Shown: positions 1-7,938, counted from the stretch's first letter. The stretch: 14,172 bases of DNA from Candidatus Hydrogenedentota bacterium (GCA_003557825.1 PWNM01000106.1:1-14172); one strand, 5' to 3'. The notes: generated by a model from the sequence alone, not told the origin. Program-made: numbers and translations.

Positions 1-149
1 AAGTGGCACACGAGGGGAAACGGGTGAATCGTGATTCCGCCGAGAAGGTGCTCAGCTCGGCCCGTTGGCTGATTACCCGGTTTGGCATGACCTTGGCCAA
101 ACTCGAGGAAACGACCGCGAACGGCGACGAGGCTGCTACCGGCACATAG
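1..149 (+). CDS. 3' end of an unidentified gene (C-terminal 48 residues)
   Basis: An open frame enters from the left edge (first whole codon at base 3) and ends at a TAG at 147-149. The visible C-terminus starts VAHEGKRVNRDSAEKVLSSA and ends DEAATGT. It looks mostly helical, with a mixed-charge amphipathic stretch around SARWLITRFGMTLAKLEE and a short polar tail. I do not recognise a family, and the fragment is too short to infer a function. The gene converges on aspS with 29 bp between stop codons. That gap holds only a 4-bp-stem hairpin with no T-run, so no intrinsic terminator is evident. The TAG stop matters for interpreting the in-frame TAG in aspS, because it suggests TAG ends genes in this genome. 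That this is a coding tail at all rests on one short open frame. Confidence 0.55.
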   Translation, partial: VAHEGKRVNRDSAEKVLSSARWLITRFGMTLAKLEETTANGDEAATGT

Positions 150-178
150 CGTTGGCTGTGGTCCGCGTTGCGGCTGCC

Positions 179-1999
179 TTACCCGGTAGATTCTTTCCCC
201 TCGCCCTGCGGCGGGTACTTAATCTGTAGATGCAGCTCTTCCAGTTGTTTGGGTGAAACCTTGCTTGGCGCTCCCATCATCAGGTCCTGAGCCCTTTGAT
301 TGAGGGGGAAGGCGATAACCTCGCGGATGTTGGGCTCGTCGGCCAACAACATGACGATGCGATCGAAGCCGGGCGCAATTCCTCCGTGCGGGGGCGCGCC
401 AAAATGAAAGGCGTTCCACAGGGCTGGGAACTTCGAGCGCACGGTTTCCTAATCGTATCCGGCAATCTGAAATGCTCTCAGCATAATATCGATCTGGTGA
501 TTCCGAATGGCTCCGGAGGATAGCTCGATCCCATTGCAGACAATGTCGTACTGGAAGGCCAGAACATCGAGTGGATCCTGCGTTTCGAGCGCTTCAAGCC
601 CCCCTTGGGGCATGGAAAAGGGATTGTGTGAGAAATCGATTTTCTTTTCCTCTTCATTCCACTCGAACATGGGGAAATCGACGATCCAACAAAAGGCGGC
701 CAGGCTCTTATCGATGAGATTGAGCGCATTGCCGAGGTAAATCCGCACTTTGCCCAGGAGGGCGTTGGTCTCGGTCCGGTTTCCGGCTCCGAAAAAGAGG
801 CAGTCCCCGGCTTTCGCGTCCATGCGTTGGACAAGCGCCTGTTTTTCGGTCTCGCTGAGGAACTTCACGATGGGACCCCTCAACTCGACCGGACCCTCGG
901 GCGTATCACTGCGTAGGGCTATCCATGCCAGCCCCTTCGCTCCTTCACTCTTGGCGAAAGCCTCGGCATCGTCGAAAAACTTGCGAGGTTGGGCTGCTGC
1001 GCCCTCCACTTTAATGACCTTCACAACGCCGCCGCTATCCACCTGATTCCGGAACACTTTAAGTTCGCATTCGTCAAACAGATCCGTACACTCGACCATC
1101 TCAAGCCCAAAGCGGATGTCCGGCTTGTCCGAACCGTACTTCTCCATGGCCTCGCGATACGGAATGCGGGGGAAGGTTTCGGCCACGATTGTCTTGTTCG
1201 ATAGCTCTTTGAAGAGGCGTACCATAAGCATCTCGAGTTCGTGGAACAGATCGTCCTGCTTGATGAAGGACATCTCCATATCGATCTGGTAGAACTCGCC
1301 GGGGCTGCGATCGGCCCGGGAGTCTTCGTCGCGAAAACATGGGGAGATCTGAAAATACTTGTCGAACCCGCCGATCATGAGCAACTGCTTGAATTGCTGG
1401 GGGGCTTGGGGCAAGGCGTAAAAGTTCCCGGGATACAACCGGCTCGGGACCAGATAGTCCCGGGCGCCTTCCGGAGATGAACTGGTCAGAATGGGCGTAT
1501 GATACTCGATAAACCCCCGTTCGGTAAGGTGCTGGCGGGTCAGTTGGGCCGTCTTCGAACGGAGCAAGATATTCCGATGCATTTGTTCGCGGCGCAAGTC
1601 GAGGAACCGATAGCGCAACCGCAGATCTTCAGGATACTCGAGATCCTGGTTGACCGGGAAGGGCATTTGGTCACAGAACGACTCGATGCTAAATGCTTCA
1701 GCAACGAGCTCAATTTCGCCCGTATCCATGGAAGGATTCACCGTGTCGGGCGTCCGCGCCACGACCGAACCGGTTACCGTGACGACGCTCTCGACTCGTA
1801 CCCGCTCCCCTTCGCTGAAAAACTCGCGGTCCGGATTGATCACCACCTGGGTGATGCCGTAGTGGTCGCGCAGATCAATGAAGATTACGCCGCCGTGGTC
1901 CCGTTTTCGATGGACCCAGCCGGACAACCGGACTTCCTTGCCCACATCTTGGCTGCGTAATGCGCCACAGGTGTGCGAACGATAGGGATGCATGGACAT
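179..1999 (-). CDS. aspS: Aspartyl-tRNA synthetase (AspRS), interrupted by one in-frame TAG
   Basis: Class II synthetase that attaches aspartate to tRNA-Asp in the cytoplasm. Read through one TAG, the frame has 606 codons, close to the usual bacterial length of about 590-600. Visible in order are an N-terminal OB-fold anticodon-binding domain (about 1-110, with GWVHRKRDHGG at 28-37), motif 1 around 163-187, motif 2 FRDEDSRADRSPGEFYQ at 222-238, a bacterial GAD insertion (about 290-420), and motif 3 GGIAPGFDRIVMLL after the stop. His30 and the RSPGEFYQ form are typical of AspRSs thought to be non-discriminating (also charging tRNA-Asn); that is an inference. The TAG is codon 517, between AGYD and ETVRSKF, just before the last conserved block, so termination there would remove motif 3 and its ATP-binding Arg. 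The start is ATG at 1999; a second ATG at 1993 is better spaced from the weak AAAGG ribosome site. Alternatives are a sequencing error, a nonsense mutation or readthrough. Confidence 0.93.
449..451 (-). other. In-frame amber (TAG) codon inside aspS
   Basis: On the minus strand the codons run Gly-Tyr-Asp-TAG-Glu-Thr-Val-Arg, with no change of frame on either side. The downstream 90 sense codons are an intact AspRS C-terminus. The interrupted position lies in a variable surface stretch of the family, where Glu, Lys, Gln or Pro are common. A single base change from GAG, AAG or CAG would explain the TAG. The downstream part has a GTG at 442, but no good ribosome site was seen for separate translation. 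Confidence 0.95.
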
Positions 2000-2036
2000 A
2001 GACCTTTCTGCTTGTATTGATTATGGGATGCGGCGT

Positions 2037-2065
2037 AGTCTACGGTTCGCGCGGATATTTGTCAA
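2037..2065 (-). promoter_or_regulatory. Sigma-70-type promoter of aspS
   Basis: Reading the minus strand, a perfect -35 TTGACA (2065-2060) is followed by a 17-bp spacer and the -10 TAGACT (2042-2037, 4 of 6 matches). Transcription would begin near 2030, leaving a leader of about 30 nt before the aspS ATG at 1999. Confidence 0.75.
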
Positions 2066-2122
2066 ACCAACACCCGTTTCGTTCGTATTCATGCCGTATC
2101 CGGCTTGGGTGATTTGGTTGTC

Positions 2123-2152
2123 TTGCAGCAACCTGCGATGGGCCATTACAAT
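2123..2152 (+). promoter_or_regulatory. Possible promoter of the repeat-protein operon
   Basis: A good -10 TACAAT (2147-2152) lies 18 bp after a weak -35 TTGCAG (2123-2128). Transcription would start near 2159, giving a leader of about 39 nt. The site is arranged back to back with the aspS promoter, with no overlap of core elements. The -35 is poor, so the call rests mainly on the -10 and position. Confidence 0.4.
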
Positions 2153-2197
2153 CACAAAGATTGTGTGTTTGAAGCATAACATGGAGGAGTACCTGCC

Positions 2198-4216
2198 TTG
2201 GACGGGCTGAGTGCAATAGCGGTTTTGTGTTGGGCCCTTGGCGCGGCGGCGTCGCTGTCGGGGCAGGTAGTTGATGCCTCGGGGAGTCCTGTGGCGGAGG
2301 CCCGGGTATTTCTTGAGAGCGATCTCGCGAGTCCCATTCGGATGGCGCAGTCCGATGGAAACGGCCGGTTTACCTTCGAGCAGGTGCCGCCAGGGCGGAT
2401 CGGCGTCTTCGCCATCGGTGCTCAAACGGCCTTCGGCGGGGAAACCGTAACGGTTACTGCGGGTAGCCAACCGGACGAGCTGATGCTGCAAATCGCATCG
2501 CCCGAGACGGTGAGCGGGACCGTGACGAATCATGAAGGCGAGCCCGTATCGGGGGCCCGCATTACCCGAGTTGCGCATCTGGGGGCGGCCAAAGTGGCGG
2601 TTCCATTGGCCAAGCTGGGCGAATACGGTTTCGAGACCCCCCGTACAGACGAGCGAGGGCGATTTACCGTGCCCCTTGTGCCCCGAGGGACCGATGTGGC
2701 ACTCAAAATCGATCATCCCTCCTATGCCACCGAGGGGGTTCCGCGAGTTGCCGCCGGATCCCGCAATGTGCGGGTGTCGCTCCATCCGGGCGTGGTATTG
2801 TCGGGGCGGGTCCAATCCCGCGAAGGGAATGAACCCGTACCCCACGCAGGCATTCTCATACGGAGCGCGGAACCGCCCCACGATACGACGGTCGCCACAA
2901 CCGATGGGGATGGCGCTTTTCGGGTGCGGCTCAAACCTGGGGTCTATGCCTACCAGGCCGCGAGCGCTTCGATGCGGAGTCCTGGGTGGGAGCGGTTGGT
3001 GATCACAGGCGATAGCCGACAGCAGAGCATCGTCATGCGCATGGCGGGAGCGAGTACCTTGCGGGGCGAAGTGCGCAATGCCATTACGCGGGAGCCGGTT
3101 TCCGGCGCGCGTCTGTCGCTGCTCGCCATGGGCAATCCTGCCGATATGGCACAGACCGGCCCTGCGGGGACATTTCGGCTTCGGGCATCGGAAGGGGAAA
3201 ACGTGGTCCGCCTGGAATCGGCTCCGGGATATCGGATGCCGGAGCAACCGGCGCTGCGCGTCCAGGCATCGGCGGGGGAAGAAACGGAACTGCCGATTTT
3301 TTGGCTCTTGCCCAATCCTTCGTACTCCATCACGGTGGTGGACCAACATCAACAACCGGTCGCCGATGCGGCTATTCGTATGCTACGGCCCGATCAGTTT
3401 GGGTGGTGGCGCGCCGATGGAGAGGGGCGCGCCGAGCTAACGTTTGCTTCGGTACCGGCCGATGGCGTTGTGATTGGGCTGGCGGAGCATCCGGCCGAAC
3501 CCGAAGGCGCCGTGTTCATCCTGTCCGATGAAAACGAAGCGGCCCAGGTGACAGTGCTGCCTTACGGTCAGGTCCGGGGGACCGTGCAAAATGAACAAGG
3601 CCAGTCCATCGAAGGCGCGTTGGTGACAGCCGTCCTGGAAGATTCACCCGATGGCAATCCCATTCCCCTGTGGCGTACGGTTAGCCGCAGCGATGGGCGC
3701 TTTGCCTGGGACGCAATGCCGGCGCAGGCTTCCGTGCGCTGCATGGTTACTGATATTGCGGGAGCCATTGGGCAATCCGAACTGTTTGAAGCGCCAATAG
3801 GCGCCACCGAAGAACTCGAATCCATTCGCCTTCAAGGGGGCCGGAGCGGCAGTTCGATGCACGGCGCAACCCTGCGGTGGTGGAGTAAACCTGTCATCTC
3901 AGGCGATCTTCCGGGGCGGCGCACCGCACGACAAGAAGCTGCCGTGGTGATGTTTGTTGCGCCGGAGGAGGTGAACATGGTCATCGAAAGCGTGGCCAAA
4001 ATAAAGCATTTTTTCAACGCCGAGCGCGTGCGATGGGTGGTGGTATCCGATGGCGTACCGACGCTTGATGCATCGGACGATTCCATCTTGGTCCTGGAGG
4101 GAGAGCGGCCGATGCGGGCCTCTACCTACCTGATAGCTCCCGGTGGTTCGGTGATACTTGAAACGGAAGGGCTGCCTCCGCTGGCGGCGGTTCGGGCATT
4201 GGAGAGGTTTGAATGA
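2198..4216 (+). CDS. Exported protein: six carboxypeptidase-regulatory-like repeats plus degenerate thioredoxin-like C-terminus
   Basis: A 672-residue protein. The start is TTG at 2198: it is the first start codon after an in-frame TAA (2177-2179), and GGAGGAG (2183-2189) sits 8 nt before it. The N-terminus is hydrophobic (about 4-18) and looks like a signal peptide, but it has an Asp and no basic residue. Six repeats of the carboxypeptidase regulatory-like type follow (pattern hydrophobic-x-G-x-V, then PV-x-G/E-A-x-hydrophobic). They begin near residues 20, 105, 201, 288, 376 and 459, for example VSGTVTNHEGEPVSGARI. Residues about 581-672 resemble a thioredoxin or peroxiredoxin fold (VVMFVAPE, later STYLIAPGGSVI) with no CXXC pair and no clear cis-proline. 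The stop overlaps the next start (ATGA), implying translational coupling. No enzymatic residues are visible; a surface or periplasmic structural or binding role is inferred. Confidence 0.88.
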   Translation: MDGLSAIAVLCWALGAAASLSGQVVDASGSPVAEARVFLESDLASPIRMAQSDGNGRFTFEQVPPGRIGVFAIGAQTAFGGETVTVTAGSQPDELMLQIASPETVSGTVTNHEGEPVSGARITRVAHLGAAKVAVPLAKLGEYGFETPRTDERGRFTVPLVPRGTDVALKIDHPSYATEGVPRVAAGSRNVRVSLHPGVVLSGRVQSREGNEPVPHAGILIRSAEPPHDTTVATTDGDGAFRVRLKPGVYAYQAASASMRSPGWERLVITGDSRQQSIVMRMAGASTLRGEVRNAITREPVSGARLSLLAMGNPADMAQTGPAGTFRLRASEGENVVRLESAPGYRMPEQPALRVQASAGEETELPIFWLLPNPSYSITVVDQHQQPVADAAIRMLRPDQFGWWRADGEGRAELTFASVPADGVVIGLAEHPAEPEGAVFILSDENEAAQVTVLPYGQVRGTVQNEQGQSIEGALVTAVLEDSPDGNPIPLWRTVSRSDGRFAWDAMPAQASVRCMVTDIAGAIGQSELFEAPIGATEELESIRLQGGRSGSSMHGATLRWWSKPVISGDLPGRRTARQEAAVVMFVAPEEVNMVIESVAKIKHFFNAERVRWVVVSDGVPTLDASDDSILVLEGERPMRASTYLIAPGGSVILETEGLPPLAAVRALERFE

Positions 4217-6081
4217 CATATTGGGTACGTTTTTGGGTAGTCTGCGCGGTAGTCATGGCCATGGCGGGGATGGCAAGCGCCGCCGATAGCCGTGGATATG
4301 TGATCGAAGGTACGATTGTGGACGAGGGGGGAACGCCCATCGCCGGGGCGACGGTCTGGCTGATCCAGCAGTATCAGGTTCGATCGACTGAATCGGATCC
4401 GGAAGGCAGATATATTTTTTCTAATGTGGAACCCGCCGCTATCGAGCTGATTGCCCATCATGACGATTACAGCATTGGCGGGGTTACGGCCTATGCGATG
4501 GGTCCCGACGAAGTGGATATTGAGCTTCGTGAGCCGGACATGCTCGAATTGCGCATCATCAACGAATCCTATGAACCCATCGAAGGCGCTCGATTGACCA
4601 CGCTGGGGGTGGGCGATCAGTTTCAGGTCTCGATGAACGAGCTGGCCGATGGCGGGTTTCCCGTGGAGCGAAGCGATGCCGATGGCGTGCTCGCCATTCC
4701 TTATTTGCCTCAAGGTTCCCATGTTGCCTTCACGGTATCCCACAGCAACTATGCCGCCACCTACATTCCCTATCTTCCCGTTGGCGGTCAACGCCAGAGC
4801 ATTCAGTTGTATCCCGGCGCCACCATTCGGGGTCGAGTGACGTCGGAGATGGATGGCGAGGGCGTGCCAGGCGCTCGAGTTGTGGTATTTCAACCTCGCG
4901 AGGAGCGGCCCTATGTTGCGGACGAAGTGGTCGCCGATCCGGAAGGGTTTTATCGGGCGGTTGTGCGTCCCGGCAACTACTACGTCACGTCAGAGGCGCC
5001 CGAATATGCCATGGCATGGCCGGTCGCAGTGGCTGCCATGCCCGGCCAGGATGAAAACATAGCCGATATCGAGCTACCTCCTGCTCGGTACATTGAGGGG
5101 AAGGCTGTCAGCGAAAACGATGAACCCTTTCCGGGTGTTCGGGTGCAGTATTGGGTTGAGGACGCCCTCATTCAGCAAGCCATCTCACAGTATGACGGAC
5201 ATTTTCGGATGAAGGTGGCGCCAAGCGAAGGCCGAATTCGGCTTGTGCCGCCTCATGGCTACGTGCCTGTTGAACGGTTTGATATGATGGTCGAGATCGA
5301 CGAGGTGGTCGTTTCCTCACTTGGAAACATCGAGATCGAACCCATACCCACTATCGAAGGTACCGTCATTGACGCTGAAGGAAATCCCCAGCCCAATTCG
5401 TTGGTGACCGTGCTTGAACTCGAACCGCCTATGTGGATTGTGACCGACGACGACGGCGGATTTGGCATTCGGATGTTCACTTTTCCAGAAGGGGGGCGGG
5501 TTACGCTTCAGGCCGAGCATCCAGTCAGGCTCCAACGGGCCGAAGCTACGGTGGATCTAGATAACCTGGACCAAGTCGAGCTCGAGCTTGCGTCGTACAC
5601 GCCGGACACCACCCCAAACGATCCTGGCCGGTCGCCCAATGATTTGGAGCATCTCGCCGAGCTTCCCGCGCCGGAACTAGCATGCACAGAATGGTTTAAC
5701 TCCGATCCGCTGACACTCGAAGCCCTCGAAGGGAAAGTGGTTGTCCTCACACTGTGGAGCGGGTTTGATACGGTGGGCCCCGGGCGTGACCGGATGGAGG
5801 AACTCCGTGCGCTCCACTATGTGCTGGAGGGGGTTGACGATGTCGTGTTTGTAGGGGTCCATACCGGAGACGTTGATACCGAACTCGCCGAACGGTATAT
5901 CGAACACTTTGGCATCGAGTTTCCCGTCGGATTCGACGACGACGAAGCCACCACCTTCCAACGGTATAGTATCCGGGTCATTCCCCAGACTTTGCTTATC
6001 GACCGTCGGGGGTTTGTGCGCTATTACGATGTGGAAGGTCGGCTTTTCGAACTGCTCAAAAGCCTACGGCGCGAATCATAG
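4213..6081 (+). CDS. Exported protein: five carboxypeptidase-regulatory-like repeats plus TlpA-like thioredoxin domain lacking CXXC
   Basis: A 622-residue paralogue of the upstream protein. ATG 4213 overlaps the preceding TGA as ATGA, and GGAGAGG (4201-4207) lies 5 nt upstream. A clear signal peptide (basic Arg6, hydrophobic core, MASA|AD cleavage near residue 24) directs export. Beta-sandwich repeats begin near residues 29, 111, 205, 294 and 381, for example IEGTVIDAEGNPQPNSLV. A Pro/Asp/Asn-rich linker follows. Residues about 505-622 form a TlpA/AhpC-type thioredoxin domain: LEGKVVVLTLW matches the strand before the active site, and VIPQTLLIDRRGFVRYYD keeps the cis-Pro (591) and the I-D-x-x-G motif. 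The WCxxC site is W515-SGFD, with no cysteines, so disulfide chemistry is not expected; a binding or structural role is inferred. The TAG stop overlaps the 3' end of the convergent kinase gene by 6 bp. Confidence 0.92.
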   Translation: MTYWVRFWVVCAVVMAMAGMASAADSRGYVIEGTIVDEGGTPIAGATVWLIQQYQVRSTESDPEGRYIFSNVEPAAIELIAHHDDYSIGGVTAYAMGPDEVDIELREPDMLELRIINESYEPIEGARLTTLGVGDQFQVSMNELADGGFPVERSDADGVLAIPYLPQGSHVAFTVSHSNYAATYIPYLPVGGQRQSIQLYPGATIRGRVTSEMDGEGVPGARVVVFQPREERPYVADEVVADPEGFYRAVVRPGNYYVTSEAPEYAMAWPVAVAAMPGQDENIADIELPPARYIEGKAVSENDEPFPGVRVQYWVEDALIQQAISQYDGHFRMKVAPSEGRIRLVPPHGYVPVERFDMMVEIDEVVVSSLGNIEIEPIPTIEGTVIDAEGNPQPNSLVTVLELEPPMWIVTDDDGGFGIRMFTFPEGGRVTLQAEHPVRLQRAEATVDLDNLDQVELELASYTPDTTPNDPGRSPNDLEHLAELPAPELACTEWFNSDPLTLEALEGKVVVLTLWSGFDTVGPGRDRMEELRALHYVLEGVDDVVFVGVHTGDVDTELAERYIEHFGIEFPVGFDDDEATTFQRYSIRVIPQTLLIDRRGFVRYYDVEGRLFELLKSLRRES

Positions 6082-7011
6082 ATTGTTAGTCATCAGGGTC
6101 AGCTGCGATGCCATCTGCAGGGAATGACGGGCATACCAATGTGCGGATGATCGGTCCTTGTTACGGCCTTCATTGATGACGATGTATTTTTGGATCTCGT
6201 AGAGCAGATAGATCATCTGTCGAATCTCGGCCTCGATGGATGCGTCACGTGCGCGTCCGTATCCTTCCCAGAAGGCCGGCACGGATACTCCGCAGTAGTC
6301 TAATACGGCGAACTCGATTTCCGGATCGCCCCAGAGCGCACGGTCCCAGTCGATAAGCCCTGTCAGCTCACCCGACGGACTTACCAAGACGTTCTCGGCC
6401 CAGAGGTCCATATGCAACAGACACGAAGGCACGGGGCGATCAATGGCCGGCATGCAACGGTCCAGCAGCCGATACATGGCGTTGCATTCATCGGGGCCAT
6501 AATGCTCGGAGAGGGCGACGTCCTCGATTAGCTTACGCCACATCACAGCGAAGGCATCGGCCCATGCGGTTTGGGGCTTCATGGGCTGGTGCTCCCCAAG
6601 GTAGCCGTACGTGTCTGCCCGAATCGCGTGGACTTGCGCAAGACATGCGCCCGCCTGTTGGAATACGACATTGGAGTTGATGCCGGACATGTCGCAAAGC
6701 GGTTCGCCGGGCAACCGTTCCATTAGCAAAAAAGGGCGATCGATGATCGAGCGGGATTCATCATAGGCCACAATATCCGCAACGGGTACCGTGGTGCGTT
6801 CTCGAACCAAGGCGTGCAATGCCGGTTCCTGCCGCATCATGTCGCGTTCGTAAAACACAAAGACGCTGTCGTCCGGCGGCGCAACCCGAAGCACGAGCTC
6901 CCGTCCATTGGCTTGGACGAAGTAGGAGCTGTTGAACTTTCCCGTAGGGATAGGCGTTAGTTCAACGGCAGCGGCATCAACCCCGCAGTGATTGGCGATG
7001 CATGACTTCAA
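6076..7011 (-). CDS. APH / choline-kinase-fold small-molecule phosphotransferase
   Basis: A cytoplasmic kinase of 311 residues, normal for the aminoglycoside phosphotransferase / choline kinase / fructosamine kinase superfamily (Pfam APH). Visible features are the N-lobe GKFNSSYFVQANGRELVLRV with nucleotide-binding Arg42, the partner Glu62, a hinge LLMERLPGEPL (95-105), the catalytic loop LLHMDLWAENVLV (His200, Asp202, Asn207) and the metal-binding IDWDRALWGDPE (Asp221, Asp223). All catalytic residues are present. The substrate cannot be read from sequence; sugars, amines and glycated amines are possible, and drug resistance should not be assumed. The start is taken as TTG at 7011. The frame is open back to the fabI TAA with no ATG or GTG, and the ribosome site is weak (AGCGGA). 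It lies 33 bp downstream of fabI, in the same frame, and is probably cotranscribed. Confidence 0.88.
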   Translation of the reverse strand: MKSCIANHCGVDAAAVELTPIPTGKFNSSYFVQANGRELVLRVAPPDDSVFVFYERDMMRQEPALHALVRERTTVPVADIVAYDESRSIIDRPFLLMERLPGEPLCDMSGINSNVVFQQAGACLAQVHAIRADTYGYLGEHQPMKPQTAWADAFAVMWRKLIEDVALSEHYGPDECNAMYRLLDRCMPAIDRPVPSCLLHMDLWAENVLVSPSGELTGLIDWDRALWGDPEIEFAVLDYCGVSVPAFWEGYGRARDASIEAEIRQMIYLLYEIQKYIVINEGRNKDRSSAHWYARHSLQMASQLTLMTNNL

Positions 7012-7044
7012 CTGGTCCGCTTTGATTTTTTCAGCCCTTTCTCG

Positions 7045-7842
7045 TTATTCCCCCGAAGGCTCGTACGCCGAAAGGCCCAGGGTGTTATAGCCGCAATCCA
7101 CATGGTGTACTTCGCCGGTAACGCCGGAAGCCAAATCCGAAAGCAGGTACAGGGCGGCATTGCCTACTTCGGTCTGAGTTACGTTGCGGCGTAAGGGGGC
7201 GGTTTTCTCCGCAACATCCAGCATGATCCTCAGATCGGAAATGGCCGATGCGGACAAGGTCCGGATAGGACCGGCGCTGATGGCGTTGATCCGGATGCTC
7301 TGTGGACCGAGGTCGTAGGCCAGATAACGGGTGCATGCCTCCAAGGCGGCCTTCGCAACGCCCATGACATTGTAGTTCGGGATGACTTTCTCCGCCCCGT
7401 AATAGGTCATGGTGACTATGCTACCGCCGTTGGTCATAAGAGGAGCGGCTTCGCGGGCCACGGCTACCAGCGAATAGGCGGATACGTCCATGGCCAGGGC
7501 AAAATGGTCGCGTGGGGTCTGAAGAAATGGGTTCTTCAGATCATCGCGATGCGCAAAGGCGATCGAATGAACCACAAAATCAATGCTCCCCCAATGCTCC
7601 TTGAGTTTGGCGAAGAAAGCCGAGATGTCATCGTCTTTGGTCACATCGCACAGCAAAACGGGTGCTCCGGGCATGGTCTGTGCCAGTTCCTCAACCCGTT
7701 TTTTCATCGCGTCATTGGGATAACCAAAAGCCAGTTCAGCGCCGTGGTGCGCACATGCTTGCGCACAGCCCCACGCGATGGATCTATCGTTGGCGACGCC
7801 CAAAACGACGCCCCGCTTTTCTTCAAGCAATCGTGTTGTCAT
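7045..7842 (-). CDS. fabI: Enoyl-[acyl-carrier-protein] reductase, FabI type
   Basis: Catalyses the last reduction of each fatty acid elongation cycle: NAD(P)H-dependent conversion of trans-2-enoyl-ACP to acyl-ACP. At 265 residues it has the usual FabI length. It shows the FabI-specific cofactor motif GVANDRSIAWG (15-25), Asp66 in the adenine-binding CDVT, SIAFAHRDDL near 93-102, the Tyr147-Tyr148 pair, and the catalytic Tyr157-x6-Lys164 within YNVMGVAK. The substrate-loop motif SAGPIRTLSASAI follows, and HHVDCGYN closes the core. All expected active-site residues are present, so it should be active and in the class of triclosan targets. ATG 7842 has AAGGA about 9 nt upstream (7856-7852). The kinase gene follows 33 bp later. 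A hairpin and other inverted repeats occupy the leader. Confidence 0.97.
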   Translation of the reverse strand: MTTRLLEEKRGVVLGVANDRSIAWGCAQACAHHGAELAFGYPNDAMKKRVEELAQTMPGAPVLLCDVTKDDDISAFFAKLKEHWGSIDFVVHSIAFAHRDDLKNPFLQTPRDHFALAMDVSAYSLVAVAREAAPLMTNGGSIVTMTYYGAEKVIPNYNVMGVAKAALEACTRYLAYDLGPQSIRINAISAGPIRTLSASAISDLRIMLDVAEKTAPLRRNVTQTEVGNAALYLLSDLASGVTGEVHHVDCGYNTLGLSAYEPSGE

Positions 7843-7871
7843 AATCGGATTTCCTTGTCAAAGTATGTAAA

Positions 7872-7888
7872 ATCGGCGAGCCGCCGAT
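7872..7888 (-). terminator. Perfect 7-bp hairpin with short T-run in the tolC-fabI gap
   Basis: On the minus strand ATCGGCG-gct-CGCCGAT is followed by TTTAC, giving four T's in total. This resembles a weak intrinsic terminator for the upstream tolC-family gene. It ends only about 29 nt before the fabI ATG, however, so fabI would need a promoter downstream of it or the structure could act as an attenuator. The short T-run argues for caution. Confidence 0.4.
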
Positions 7889-7938
7889 ACCCCTCAGAGG
7901 CGATATGATACCCATCCAGCCTTTGCGATGTACAGCAT

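Noticed and set aside
163..173. Hairpin CCGC-gtt-GCGG between the first gene and aspS as a bidirectional terminator
   Set aside because: Only a 4-bp stem with no T-run on either strand.
179..451. Frameshift in aspS
   Set aside because: The two halves are in the same frame (449-451 is exactly one codon), so this is an in-frame stop and not an indel.
1992..2210. 72-codon plus-strand open frame across the aspS upstream region
   Set aside because: It begins inside the aspS start and runs through both promoters; no ribosome site or family resemblance.
2021..3355. 444-codon open frame on the minus strand, antisense to the first repeat protein
   Set aside because: Its translation is rich in Arg, Pro and His with no recognisable domain. 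It lies opposite a well-supported gene with clear repeats and runs over the divergent promoter region, so it is a shadow frame of GC-biased coding.
4126..4893. 255-codon minus-strand open frame antisense to the start of the second repeat protein
   Set aside because: No domain or ribosome site; it overlaps the translationally coupled gene junction on the other strand.
6076..7011. Aminoglycoside-resistance gene
   Set aside because: Only superfamily-level motifs are present. The housekeeping fabI context and lack of any mobile element give no support for a resistance role.
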